Shown piece by piece: positions 7,614 to 16,667 of a stretch of 29,077 nt of DNA. The notes under the pieces were generated by a model. It was not told the DNA's origin. It searched no databases and worked only from the letters and a program-made list of their open reading frames with translations. How positions within the stretch are numbered: position 1 is the stretch's first letter; each line of letters begins with the position of its first letter. The DNA is from an uncultured Clostridium sp. (lineage in GTDB: Bacteria > Bacillota > Clostridia > Clostridiales > Clostridiaceae): the NCBI GenBank assembly GCA_934746785.1, contig CAKVFO010000021.1, positions 1 through 29,077 on the forward strand. The letters run 5' to 3'. A program made the position numbers and the translations under genes.

Positions 7614-9644
7614 TTATATGTATATATCTGAAAACTCGATATCAACCTTTTCTTTCAATCTATCTATAACATCAAAGCCCTCATCACATTGAATTTCTTC
7701 ATTCCCTATATACATAGGAAATCTTATTATAAATTTTGTTCCTATTTGCTTATTTGACTCAATCACTATAATTCCATTATTAAGTTCTACTAATGCCTTT
7801 GATAAAAACAATCCTAATCCGCTGCCTTCATTTCTTCTATTTAATGATTTGTTTACTTTAGTGAATTTATCAAAAATATAGGGTTTTTCTTCGTCACTTA
7901 CTATATATCCATTATTTTTAATTTCAATTATAATCACATTATTTTCTTCACTTACATTAACAATAGTCATTCCTCCATTTTTACCAAACTTAACACTGTT
8001 TGATAATATGTTAAGAATAATTCTCTCAATCATTTCTTTATCACACTTCACATAAAACTCTTCTTCTTCTGAATCAAAAATCAGTTTATTTTGTATTCTC
8101 TCCATATATCCGTTACAAGCTAAAGAAATATTTTCAACTATTGAAACTATATTATATACTTTAAAATCGGCATCTAAATATCCTTCTGAAATTTTATTAA
8201 CATCAATAAAATTATTTATTGTCCTAATTAATCTAAGACAATTATGCTTTATAGTTTCATTATGCTTTTCTATACTAGAAATTTTTTCATCAATTAAATT
8301 TATTTCACTTAATTGAAGAGCAGAGTATATTAAATTAATTGGTGTTCTTAACTCATGCGATATATTGGAATAAAATTCATTCTTTAATTCTTCTCCCTTT
8401 AAATATTCTTTATACTTTCTATTAAATTCATAGTTTCTATTTGATTCTGTAACATCTTTAATGAAAACCAATCTGCTTATACTATCAATATTAAAAAAAT
8501 AAATCTCATACTGAGTTCCTGAGTAGTTTAATAAATTAAATCTATAATTTTCTCTTTTTAATTCTGATATATCTTCTAAGTTTTTTATTACTAGATCAAC
8601 CTTCTCTATAATCTTATTCTTTTTTAAAACAATTTTACAAAACTCACTAAAGGTATACTTTTTAGTATTTTTATCAATCTCCAAAATCTTTTCAGCCTCA
8701 GAATTTATGTAATATGCTTTGTTATAATAAAAAATAACTATTCCATCTGATATTTGCTCAATCAGATGTGTATAATTTTCACTGCTTTTCTCAATCATAT
8801 ATTCTAATTGCAGCAAAGTATTATTTCTATTTTTTAATAAATTATTCATATCTTTTTCAGCAATATGAATGCACTTAAATTCCTCCTGCATACTTTCATA
8901 GGATTCTTTCATGACACATTTAGATATAGCTAAAAACATAACATAGTAACTTAATAACTTAATCGAAAGTGCTATAATTACTCCATCATCTCCCAAAAAA
9001 TAATAATTAGATTCTATATATTGATATATACTTATTAAAAAAATATATAAATATAACATTTTCTTTTCTTCTCTTTTTAAATTAATTTTATTCACAATTA
9101 AAATAGCTAAATCTAAAAACAAAACTAATCCACCTACGTATAAAGCAATAGTATTAAAGTCTTGTATAGTTTCAGCTATTATAAAAATAGTACCAATAAG
9201 CATACTGCATAATAATAATTTTATAGCTGTCTTAAGTGCACTTTTAATTTTCTCATCAAATCGCGTAGAAATATATGGAAATAAAATTATTAAATACTCC
9301 ATATAATAAATAACCTTAGATAAGTTATCATTTAGATAAAGACTTAAAGAACTTAATAGATAATTCCTATCAATAAAAAGGTGTATATAGGATACTAAAC
9401 TTATCAAAAAGAAGCATGAACCAATATCTTTATAAAATACCCTATATACCAACTTCCTCTTTAAAAAGCATATTATTCCTAAGCTTAATGCAACGGCTGA
9501 ACATAGAGCATCATTTAACATTACATATATACTTACACTATTACTAAATAATGATGAAAATAAATACAAATAACCTAATACACAGCATGCAAATCCCCAA
9601 GTTCTTAATTTATCTTTATACCCTCCAATAATATTGTCCAACAT
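7614..9644 (-). CDS. Membrane sensor histidine kinase with atypical ATP-binding domain
   Basis: 676 aa. Residues 15-245 hold seven or eight hydrophobic helices (MASE3-like), followed by a coiled segment, a PAS-like region (about 290-400), a HisKA domain with NISHELRTP (His430) and a HATPase_c domain. The N box is NILSNSVKFG and the G2 box is EGSGLGL (606-612). The G1 box reads IKNNGY (575-580) where DNG is expected, so the conserved Asp contacting adenine is Asn577. The start overlaps the stop of the upstream kinase gene by one base (TAATG), with AAGGAG inside that gene's end, so the two are translationally coupled. No response regulator is nearby. A weak kinase, or one acting as phosphatase or hetero-partner, is possible; this is inference. 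Confidence 0.9.
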   Translation of the reverse strand: MLDNIIGGYKDKLRTWGFACCVLGYLYLFSSLFSNSVSIYVMLNDALCSAVALSLGIICFLKRKLVYRVFYKDIGSCFFLISLVSYIHLFIDRNYLLSSLSLYLNDNLSKVIYYMEYLIILFPYISTRFDEKIKSALKTAIKLLLCSMLIGTIFIIAETIQDFNTIALYVGGLVLFLDLAILIVNKINLKREEKKMLYLYIFLISIYQYIESNYYFLGDDGVIIALSIKLLSYYVMFLAISKCVMKESYESMQEEFKCIHIAEKDMNNLLKNRNNTLLQLEYMIEKSSENYTHLIEQISDGIVIFYYNKAYYINSEAEKILEIDKNTKKYTFSEFCKIVLKKNKIIEKVDLVIKNLEDISELKRENYRFNLLNYSGTQYEIYFFNIDSISRLVFIKDVTESNRNYEFNRKYKEYLKGEELKNEFYSNISHELRTPINLIYSALQLSEINLIDEKISSIEKHNETIKHNCLRLIRTINNFIDVNKISEGYLDADFKVYNIVSIVENISLACNGYMERIQNKLIFDSEEEEFYVKCDKEMIERIILNILSNSVKFGKNGGMTIVNVSEENNVIIIEIKNNGYIVSDEEKPYIFDKFTKVNKSLNRRNEGSGLGLFLSKALVELNNGIIVIESNKQIGTKFIIRFPMYIGNEEIQCDEGFDVIDRLKEKVDIEFSDIYI

Positions 9645-11584
9645 TACATCTCCTTATTAAATCTCATCTCTACATCTGTTCCTTTATTTTTTTTACTTTT
9701 TATATTTATTTTTCCACCCTGCTTTTCAATAAGTTTCTTAACTACAAATAACCCAATTCCTGTTCCTTTTTCTTTAGACTTGGCATTATTTTTATCCATG
9801 GAATATCTTTTAAATGCATTTTTGATAAATTCATCATCCATCCCCACTCCATTATCTCTAACATTTATAACTACTTCTTTATTTTCATTAGTAATAACAA
9901 CCTCTATCTTTCCATTTTGATTAGTAAACTTTATAGCATTAGAAATTAAATTTATTACGATTCTCTGCATAAATTCTTCATCTATACTTGCATAAATCTC
10001 TTCTTTATCAGTATCAAAAACAAGACTAATATTCTTACTTTTAGCATAATCTATTAGAGACATTACAACTTCTTCAACAATTTCTACTATATTTCTAATA
10101 GTTATATTCGGTGATAGGAAATCTGAATATATCCTGCTACTATCTATTAAATTATTAGTCAGTCTAATAAGAGAAAAACAATTAAGTTTACATATCATAT
10201 TGTATCTCATTAAAGACTGCTTATCGGCCTTTTCTATGAACTTTGTTACTAATTGAGATGCAGAATAAATAACATTAATAGGTGTTTTTAAATCATGAGA
10301 TATATTTGATAAAAAATCACGTTTAATTCTTTCTTGTGCTTTAGTATTTTCCATATCAGTTTTTAACTTACCAATATTAACTCTTGTAGTTATATCATTC
10401 AAAATAAATAATACTTGATTATCATTACCTGATATTTCAACAATGTCTATATCTAAATATTTAGTATTTTCTTTGTTTCTAACCACTCCAGTAATTTGAG
10501 TTTTATCTTTATCTTCAATTAATTGTTCTATACTTTTAAAATTATTTATTTCTATAACTTTTATTATCTTTTTATTAATAATATTTTTTATATTATCTTT
10601 ATCAAGAAGCTTTTGAAAGCTTAAATTAGCAAATAGTATCCTTCCTTTCATAGATATTATTACTAATGGTACTGGAACGTTTATAAAAAAATTTTTAAAC
10701 ATTTTTTCCTTTTTTCTAATAATAGCTTGCGAAAGTTCTAAATCTCTATTCTTTTTACACACCTTACCATTTAGTATATCAAGCTCTAAATTTTCTCTAT
10801 ATAAATCTGCAAATAGTATTTTATATGGTCTATTAATTAACTTATCAATTATAAACACTAACAATAATATATATGTATTGAATATTATAATTCTATTTAC
10901 TAATATTATGTGACTATACTTAAATGGACATGTTAATATTACGATATTGATGATAGCTATAATAGTAATTATGTATGTTAATAAAATTACTGCATTAATT
11001 TTATTACCAATTACTAACTTAATATCTTTTAAATTTTTCTCCATTAAAAATAAAATTAATATAATGCTTAAATTTGTTAATTGTAAAACCCATTTAATAT
11101 TTAACAATACCGATATGTAATTTACGAAAAATCCCACAGTTAATATTATTGCTAATACGACTAACTTTTCAGCTAATTCTTGTTTTTTATTTATATATCT
11201 TATAATTTTATAAAACCCTATAACAAGATTTTGTATATATATAGTATCCAAAAACATCTCATTTCTTAGAGCTAACAAAAAAACATTATTTATTAAATCC
11301 ATAGGAATAATTGTAAACATAGAAATCATAGACATACACAAATATATACAACTTATGAACTTATAATATATTTTTTTATGTATATCCATTATTGATTTAC
11401 ACAGCATAACTACAATACATGCTCCTATAAGATAAAAAACAGATAATATACTTATAAAAAGGTTTGGAACATCATAAAATAAAGAAAATATAAAGAGATA
11501 TAATAAAGTTGATAGCAGCATAATATATATAAGCTTCTTCTTATTACAATATAAAACTCTATATTTATCTATATTTGTTTTCAT
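9644..11584 (-). CDS. Membrane sensor histidine kinase
   Basis: 646 aa. The order is a multi-helix membrane domain (about 18-250), a PAS-like region (about 293-400), HisKA with NISHDLKTP (His430) and HATPase_c with N box NLISNAIKF, G1 DNGVGMD (577-583) and G2 KGTGIGL. All catalytic motifs are intact, unlike its downstream neighbour. The phospho-acceptor His is at residue 430 in both proteins, and the domain layout is the same, which suggests an old tandem duplication. The periplasmic sensing surface is small, so a membrane or intramembrane signal is likely. No response regulator lies next to it, so the partner is elsewhere. Upstream is a strong terminator-like hairpin from the flagellin gene. 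Confidence 0.93.
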   Translation of the reverse strand: MKTNIDKYRVLYCNKKKLIYIMLLSTLLYLFIFSLFYDVPNLFISILSVFYLIGACIVVMLCKSIMDIHKKIYYKFISCIYLCMSMISMFTIIPMDLINNVFLLALRNEMFLDTIYIQNLVIGFYKIIRYINKKQELAEKLVVLAIILTVGFFVNYISVLLNIKWVLQLTNLSIILILFLMEKNLKDIKLVIGNKINAVILLTYIITIIAIINIVILTCPFKYSHIILVNRIIIFNTYILLLVFIIDKLINRPYKILFADLYRENLELDILNGKVCKKNRDLELSQAIIRKKEKMFKNFFINVPVPLVIISMKGRILFANLSFQKLLDKDNIKNIINKKIIKVIEINNFKSIEQLIEDKDKTQITGVVRNKENTKYLDIDIVEISGNDNQVLFILNDITTRVNIGKLKTDMENTKAQERIKRDFLSNISHDLKTPINVIYSASQLVTKFIEKADKQSLMRYNMICKLNCFSLIRLTNNLIDSSRIYSDFLSPNITIRNIVEIVEEVVMSLIDYAKSKNISLVFDTDKEEIYASIDEEFMQRIVINLISNAIKFTNQNGKIEVVITNENKEVVINVRDNGVGMDDEFIKNAFKRYSMDKNNAKSKEKGTGIGLFVVKKLIEKQGGKINIKSKKNKGTDVEMRFNKEM

Positions 11585-11649
11585 ACTTATCCCCCAAAAA
11601 TTATATTACAGAGTTATTTTACACTATTTACTAAAAAAATCAAAGATCA

Positions 11650-11706
11650 ACTAATTAAAGTCAAAGGAAAGTTTTTTCATAACTTTCCCTTGACTTTAAT
11701 TAACTA
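11650..11706 (-). terminator. Long terminator hairpin after the flagellin gene
   Basis: An inverted repeat of about 23 bp (arms 11650-11673 and 11681-11706) has a single mismatch in its core and an 8-nt loop. It is followed on the minus strand by T-rich sequence. It separates the flagellin gene from the histidine kinase operon. Confidence 0.75.
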
Positions 11707-11746
11707 GTACTCTTGTATATTCTTATATATTTTTAAATAAGTTCAG

Positions 11747-12541
11747 TCAATGTAATTTATTAAATGACAAAAGCATTTGTACCATACTTTCCTGCTGTTT
11801 CAAATACGATGACAAAAGCTGATTAGATACCTGCATTAGAAGACTTTCCTTAGCGTAATTCATCATTTCTTCTGCTATATCTGCATCTGTTATTCTTGAT
11901 TGAGCTTCTGTTAAATTCAAGACACTATTATCTAAATAATCTATGGTATACTCTAATCTATTTTCTTTCGCCCCTATTAAACTTCTTTGGGAAGATACTT
12001 TTGAAATAGCATTCTTTACAACTGTTATAGCTTCAGATGCTCCTTCTCTAGTGGAAATATCTAAAGAATCTAATCCCAATACATTACTATTAATCTTATT
12101 TTTGGTTATCTCCATATATTGACCTTCATTAGCTCCAATCTGCACATAAATATTACTATCAGAATCAAATAAATTTTGTGTATTAAACTGACTTTGACTA
12201 CAGATATCATCTATCCCTTTAATTAGTTCTCTAAATTCTATATTTGAATTTTTTCTATCTTCATCTGTATATGATCCATTAGCATTTTGAACTGCTAACT
12301 CATTTAACCTTTGTAACATTGAATGCACACTAGACAAAGCTCCATCAGCTGTTTGCAGCATAGATATAGTATCTTGAGCATTTCTTTTAGCTACATTCAT
12401 TCCTCTAATTTGTGACTCCATTCCTTGAGATATGCATAGGCCCGCCGGATCATCTGCTGCTGAATTTATCCTTTTACCTGTTGAAAGCCTGATCATAGCC
12501 CTATTCATTAAGGATTCATGAGTCCTCAAACTATTATTCAT
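11747..12541 (-). CDS. Flagellin, probably with a damaged start (possible pseudogene)
   Basis: 264 aa from the first ATG. The conserved flagellin ends are clear: RLSTGKRINSAADDPAGL and QIRGMNVAKRNAQDTISM near the N-terminus, and ITDADIAEEMMNYAKE near the C-terminus. The variable central region is very short, so it is a small flagellin. The ATG at 12541 begins about ten residues into the family. The frame stays open upstream through VTALRMNNSLR to an ATA codon at 12566-12568, and AAAGGAGG (12577-12584) sits 8 nt before that ATA rather than before the ATG. The real start therefore seems lost or replaced by ATA (see findings). The extreme C-terminus also departs from the usual flagellin end. No other flagellar gene is present in the window. 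Confidence 0.8.
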   Translation of the reverse strand: MNNSLRTHESLMNRAMIRLSTGKRINSAADDPAGLCISQGMESQIRGMNVAKRNAQDTISMLQTADGALSSVHSMLQRLNELAVQNANGSYTDEDRKNSNIEFRELIKGIDDICSQSQFNTQNLFDSDSNIYVQIGANEGQYMEITKNKINSNVLGLDSLDISTREGASEAITVVKNAISKVSSQRSLIGAKENRLEYTIDYLDNSVLNLTEAQSRITDADIAEEMMNYAKESLLMQVSNQLLSSYLKQQESMVQMLLSFNKLH

Positions 12542-12600
12542 TCTCAGTGCTGTTACATACCAACTTATTTTAAAGACCTCCTTTCATACTTTTATTTTTT

Positions 12601-12628
12601 ATATCGTATAATTTTATCCATTTCTTTA
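12601..12628 (-). promoter_or_regulatory. Candidate sigma-D (sigma-28 type) promoter of flagellin
   Basis: On the minus strand TAAA (12625-12628) is followed after 16 nt by TACGATAT (12601-12608). This resembles the flagellar sigma factor consensus TAAA-N15-GCCGATAW. It lies 17 nt upstream of the AAAGGAGG site. The spacing is one base longer than ideal and two of three GCC bases differ. Confidence 0.35.
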
Positions 12629-12663
12629 CTAAATTATTTTTTATGGTTTAAATATCTCTAATT

Positions 12664-12873
12664 GGAGGATAGAGGTAATATTTTTATGCTCCAAATCACA
12701 ACCAGTCGCTTAAAAATATTACTTCTACCTCCTTAAATACTAATGGAAATTTTGCTTTTCGGTTCTTTTGCGGCACTACATTTTTCTTTTTAACGTATTA
12801 GGCAACTTACATATTGGAAAGCCAGTTGTAATCAGTGCTCGCTCTCAAAAAAAGTTTTTAATTTCCTATACGT
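12664..12873 (+). repeat. Dispersed structured repeat, copy 1 (5'-truncated)
   Basis: The copy shares a near-identical block with copy 2 (19961-20250). It contains the inner hairpin (TAATATTTTTA at 12677-12687 with its complement around 12711-12722), the right arm of stem B, and the 3' domain from TTTTTAACGTAT (12788-12799) to CCTATACGT (12865-12873). The 5' hairpin and the left arm of stem B are absent, so stem B cannot close. It occupies most of the 426-bp gap between flagellin and snf2, and its 3' end merges with the A-run that is the T-tract of the snf2 terminator on the other strand. The strand is arbitrary: all five copies read this way. Confidence 0.85.
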
Positions 12874-12915
12874 AAAAAAAAACTCTAAAACTCTACAGTA
12901 TCATAGAGTCTTAAA
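12874..12915 (-). terminator. Probable terminator of the SNF2 helicase gene
   Basis: On the minus strand ACTCTA (12904-12909) pairs with TAGAGT (12890-12895), followed by a T-run ending at the repeat boundary. The stem is only about 6 bp, so it may be weak. The octamers ACTCTAAA and ACTCTACA lie within it. A second small inverted repeat (CTGTTA/TAACAG) is at 12931-12960. Confidence 0.4.
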
Positions 12916-12967
12916 GTCAATATAAATAAGCTGTTACAAATCTTTTATTTACTCTAACAGTTGTCTT

Positions 12968-15889
12968 CTAAATATCTTCATAGGATATTAGATAGTCAAT
13001 CTCTTCCTTTGTTAAATTTGTTTTTCCAAAACCCTTCCCTTCACCATTACATAACAATTCTGATATCATTTTATTCTTCTCTTCTTTAAGTTTTAATATT
13101 TTTTCTTCAATGGTTCCCTTCGATATTACCTTAATAACATCCACTTCATTTTGCTGGCCTATTCTATGAGCTCTATCTGTTGCTTGATTTTCTACCGCAG
13201 GATTCCACCATGGATCAAAATGTATGACCCTTTCTGCTGAAGTTAGATTTAAGCCTGTTCCTCCGGCCTTTAATGAAATAAGAAAAACCTTTATTCTCTT
13301 TTTCTTATTAAACTCATCACACAACTTAATTCTTTCCTCAGCTTTTGTTGATCCATCAAGATAATAATATTTTACTTTTGAATCATCTAATTTTGTCTTA
13401 AAAATATCAAGCATACCTGTAAACTGAGAAAATATAAGAACTTTCTTCTTTTCTTTAACTGAAGCTTTAATAATATCTATTACCTCATTAACCTTACCAC
13501 TTTCACCTTTATAATCTTTATCAATTAAGTAAGGATCTAATGCAATTTCTCTTAATTTAGTCAAAAGAGCTAATATAGATATACTATTACTCATATCTTC
13601 CACTTCTTTTTTAAACTTCTTAATACTATTCTTATAAATATCTTTTTGTGCCTTAGTCATATCAACATACAATATTTGTTCACTTTTACTTGGAAGTTCT
13701 TTAAGTACCTCCTTTTTAGTTCTTCTTAAAATGAATGGTTTTATTAAAAGTCTTAAATATTTAATTTTCTCTTCTTTTACCCCTCTAAATTTTCTTTTAA
13801 ATTCCCTCTCTGTAAATAAATAATCTTTTTTTAAAAAATCAAATATACTCCATAATTCTAATAAATTATTTTCTAATGGAGTTCCCGTTAATACAAATTT
13901 ACATTCTCCATTTAGCTTCTTAACATTCATACTTATTTGAGACTTTGAATTCTTTATTGTCTGACCTTCATCTAATATTAAATTATTAAATTTAATATCT
14001 TTATATAAATCTATATCCATGTTAATACTTCCATAAGAAGTCAATACAACATCATAATTACCAATATTTTGTATAAGTTTTTCTCTCTTTGATTTAGTTC
14101 CATGGATACATGCGACCTTTAATCTTGGTGCAAACTTTTTAAATTCATTTAGCCAATTAAATACTAGTGAAGTAGGAGCTATTATCATAGATAAATCTCC
14201 CTTATTGTTAATCAAAAAGCTTATAGTCTGAACTGTTTTTCCTAGCCCCATTTCATCTGCTAATATTCCAAACATATTATTATCCTTTTTATTTTGAAGC
14301 CATCTCATCCCTTCAAGTTGGTATTCCCTTAAGGTACCTCTTAATCCCTTTGGACTATCTATACCCTTCTCTATACTTTTATTCTTTTCTATCAAATCTA
14401 TAAAATTAAACTTTTTCCCCTCTTCATAGAAAAGCTCTTCATAACCCTCCTGTATCTTAAGCCTATCCCCTGTGAAATTCACAAAACTTAAGAACTTCAT
14501 ATATTCTCTTGTTTTATTATCTGAAAAATCTAAAAAACTATAATCTTTAAATTTATAAAATTTTTCTCCAGCTCTAAAGCTTTCTATAGCACTAAAGATT
14601 TCCTCTTCCTTACCTTCAAAGTTAAGATTAAAAAATAACTCATCACCCTGTTTTTCTATTTTCCCTTTAAAGCTTCCTACAGAAACTATATTTAAATTGC
14701 CAAGTTCTTTAGATGATTTTATATTACAAAGTTTACTTATATCACCCTTTAATATTTCAAGTAAATCATCATCTTCCCTTGTAAATAAATATTTATTATT
14801 TTTCTTAGTAAAACCATATAAATATAATTTTTCTTCTATAGACTTAACTCTTGCCGAACCTTTCATATAGTATTCTTTATTAAGGAACTCACAATAAATG
14901 CTTTCATCTTCCTTTGAAAAATATAAATCTATATCTTCTTCATCTGCTAAAATATCCTTTACCTCGTCATGAATACTTAACTCACCTATAGAAGAAAGTA
15001 TTTTTATAACTTTTTTCACGGAACTTCTTTTAACATATGTAGAATATTTATCTCTTAAAATAGAATAAATAACAGCAAAAGCCTTACATTGCTTAAACGG
15101 CGGCAGATATATTTCATCATTAAAAATAAAAGCTGTATTTTCTTTATTTAAAGATATAATTGTATCTTTTCTTCTTTGAAGTTTAACCCTGTTCCCTTCC
15201 ATCTTTAATGTAAATCTTAAAGGCATCTCTTTCATTATTATTGAAGTATTATACTCCATAGAATTAATCTTAGCTTTCACATTATTAAATCTGCTTAAAA
15301 ACAAAAATTCTCTAACATCCTCATCTTTTATTTTAAAATTAAGATTATTAATCTTTTTAATTAAAAATTTATCTGCTTTTGTATAGTTTATTCTTTTAAA
15401 GGAATAAACAGCTTTATCATTTAAAATATTATACTCAATATCTGCTTTACTGCTTATTCTAATTCTACTTTTATCCTTTAAGTATAAACTTGCATTATAT
15501 ACATAGTCATCTTTAAAACTATCTTCTAATAATATAGATAAACTTACTCCATCCCTATTTTTATGTCTATTTAAATTTTTATTATTAGATAACTTTAAAA
15601 CAGTAGCAATTATATGTGAACAGGCAAAGGTACTACCTGCTCTTCTAGCTTCTTCATTCACCTCACAATTACAGCTTAACTTTAATATCTTTCCTTTTCC
15701 ATCTATTTTAATGAAAGTAGAATATATCTTTCTTTCATCATTAACTCTTCCATATATATTAGCTATATTATTAATTTCCTTTATATCTACAATTTCAACC
15801 TTACCACCTTGAAAAAGTTTTTCACCATTTCTATAACTTAAAGAAAATTTATTATTTATAATTTTTTGCCTTATCAAATCAAAATCCAT
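12968..15889 (-). CDS. SWIM zinc-finger SNF2-family helicase/ATPase
   Basis: 973 aa. The N-terminus has a SWIM zinc motif (CNC at 73-75, then Cys90-x-His92). A long middle region (about 110-490) corresponds to the bacterial SNF2-associated domain. The SNF2 motor follows: motif I DEMGLGKT (545-552), motif Ia APTSLVFNW, motif II LDEGQ (639-643), motif III LTGTPLEN, and motif VI QATDRAHRIGQ in the C-terminal lobe. Motif II is DEGQ rather than the usual DEAQ, a mild change. It is an ATP-driven DNA translocase that remodels protein-DNA complexes, and the precise role in Clostridium is not established. The ATG is preceded by GGGGTG. It is flanked by its own probable terminator and a divergent gene, so it is likely monocistronic. 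Confidence 0.95.
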   Translation of the reverse strand: MDFDLIRQKIINNKFSLSYRNGEKLFQGGKVEIVDIKEINNIANIYGRVNDERKIYSTFIKIDGKGKILKLSCNCEVNEEARRAGSTFACSHIIATVLKLSNNKNLNRHKNRDGVSLSILLEDSFKDDYVYNASLYLKDKSRIRISSKADIEYNILNDKAVYSFKRINYTKADKFLIKKINNLNFKIKDEDVREFLFLSRFNNVKAKINSMEYNTSIIMKEMPLRFTLKMEGNRVKLQRRKDTIISLNKENTAFIFNDEIYLPPFKQCKAFAVIYSILRDKYSTYVKRSSVKKVIKILSSIGELSIHDEVKDILADEEDIDLYFSKEDESIYCEFLNKEYYMKGSARVKSIEEKLYLYGFTKKNNKYLFTREDDDLLEILKGDISKLCNIKSSKELGNLNIVSVGSFKGKIEKQGDELFFNLNFEGKEEEIFSAIESFRAGEKFYKFKDYSFLDFSDNKTREYMKFLSFVNFTGDRLKIQEGYEELFYEEGKKFNFIDLIEKNKSIEKGIDSPKGLRGTLREYQLEGMRWLQNKKDNNMFGILADEMGLGKTVQTISFLINNKGDLSMIIAPTSLVFNWLNEFKKFAPRLKVACIHGTKSKREKLIQNIGNYDVVLTSYGSINMDIDLYKDIKFNNLILDEGQTIKNSKSQISMNVKKLNGECKFVLTGTPLENNLLELWSIFDFLKKDYLFTEREFKRKFRGVKEEKIKYLRLLIKPFILRRTKKEVLKELPSKSEQILYVDMTKAQKDIYKNSIKKFKKEVEDMSNSISILALLTKLREIALDPYLIDKDYKGESGKVNEVIDIIKASVKEKKKVLIFSQFTGMLDIFKTKLDDSKVKYYYLDGSTKAEERIKLCDEFNKKKRIKVFLISLKAGGTGLNLTSAERVIHFDPWWNPAVENQATDRAHRIGQQNEVDVIKVISKGTIEEKILKLKEEKNKMISELLCNGEGKGFGKTNLTKEEIDYLISYEDI

Positions 15890-16085
15890 ATTTTCACCCC
15901 ATTCTTCACAACCTCTTTAAATAAACAGCTTGAATCTCAACTTTCAATACTATCAAAAAATTCCAAACTTTTTTAAACATTAAAAATCATAGTAATACTA
16001 TAACATATATCAGGCTTTATTTTTCTTTTATTTATCTGTATAATATATTCTTATAATACTTAAATTTGAAAGGGATTTATAGGCT

Positions 16086-16616
16086 ATGAATTTTTTAAGA
16101 ATCACTCATACTAATGATGAAAATTTTCATAAGACATGGAACCTTTATGAGAAAAGTTTCCCTATATATGAAAGAAGAACGTTAGATACACATATTAAAG
16201 CATTAGATAATGAAAACTTCTACTGTACGTATATTACTGAAAATAATACTTTCATAGGTATTTTATTTTACTGGAAACTAGAAGAATTTATATATATTGA
16301 ACACTTTGCTATAGATGAGAGTTTAAGAGGAAAAGGATATGGTTCAAAAGTTTTAAAAGAATTCTCTTCAATAGAAAGAAACTTAATATTAGAAATAGAC
16401 CCTCCTATAGATGATGTATCTATAAAGAGATACCACTTCTATAAAAATCTTGGTTTCAAATTATATAATTTTGAACATATACAACTTCCCTATAGAAAAG
16501 GTTATGAAGGATATAAATTGAAAATACTGGCTAACGGTATTGATTTAAGTCATGAAAGTTACTCTAAATTTTACGAATTAATGTTTAAGAACTTACTTCC
16601 ATATTGCCAAAATTAA
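16086..16616 (+). CDS. GNAT family N-acetyltransferase
   Basis: 176 aa. The acetyl-CoA pyrophosphate loop (motif A) is ESLRGKGYGSKVL, with R/Q-x-x-G-x-G/A matched at 81-86. Before it, IEHFAIDE is the usual beta-4 strand, and YHFYKNLGFKL is motif B. It transfers an acetyl group from acetyl-CoA to an amine, but the substrate is not predictable. It is the only plus-strand gene in the left 26 kb, divergent from snf2 with a 196-bp shared upstream region and convergent with the NlpC-like gene. AAAGGG lies upstream of the ATG at a somewhat long distance (about 11 nt). Confidence 0.88.
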   Translation: MNFLRITHTNDENFHKTWNLYEKSFPIYERRTLDTHIKALDNENFYCTYITENNTFIGILFYWKLEEFIYIEHFAIDESLRGKGYGSKVLKEFSSIERNLILEIDPPIDDVSIKRYHFYKNLGFKLYNFEHIQLPYRKGYEGYKLKILANGIDLSHESYSKFYELMFKNLLPYCQN

Positions 16617-16620
16617 AATA

Positions 16621-16665
16621 TATAACTAAAGGGATATAAGTTTTAATTATATCCCTTTAGTTATA
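16621..16665. terminator. Bidirectional terminator between GNAT and NlpC/P60-like genes
   Basis: A perfect 18-bp inverted repeat (TATAACTAAAGGGATATA, 16621-16638, with its complement at 16648-16665) has a 9-nt loop. It sits between convergent genes and is A/T-rich on both flanks, so it can serve both. Confidence 0.85.
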
Positions 16666-16667
16666 TA

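Noticed and set aside
11650..11706. Recombination site for flagellar phase variation
   Set aside because: There is only one inverted repeat with an 8-nt loop, no invertible segment and no recombinase gene; a terminator explains it.
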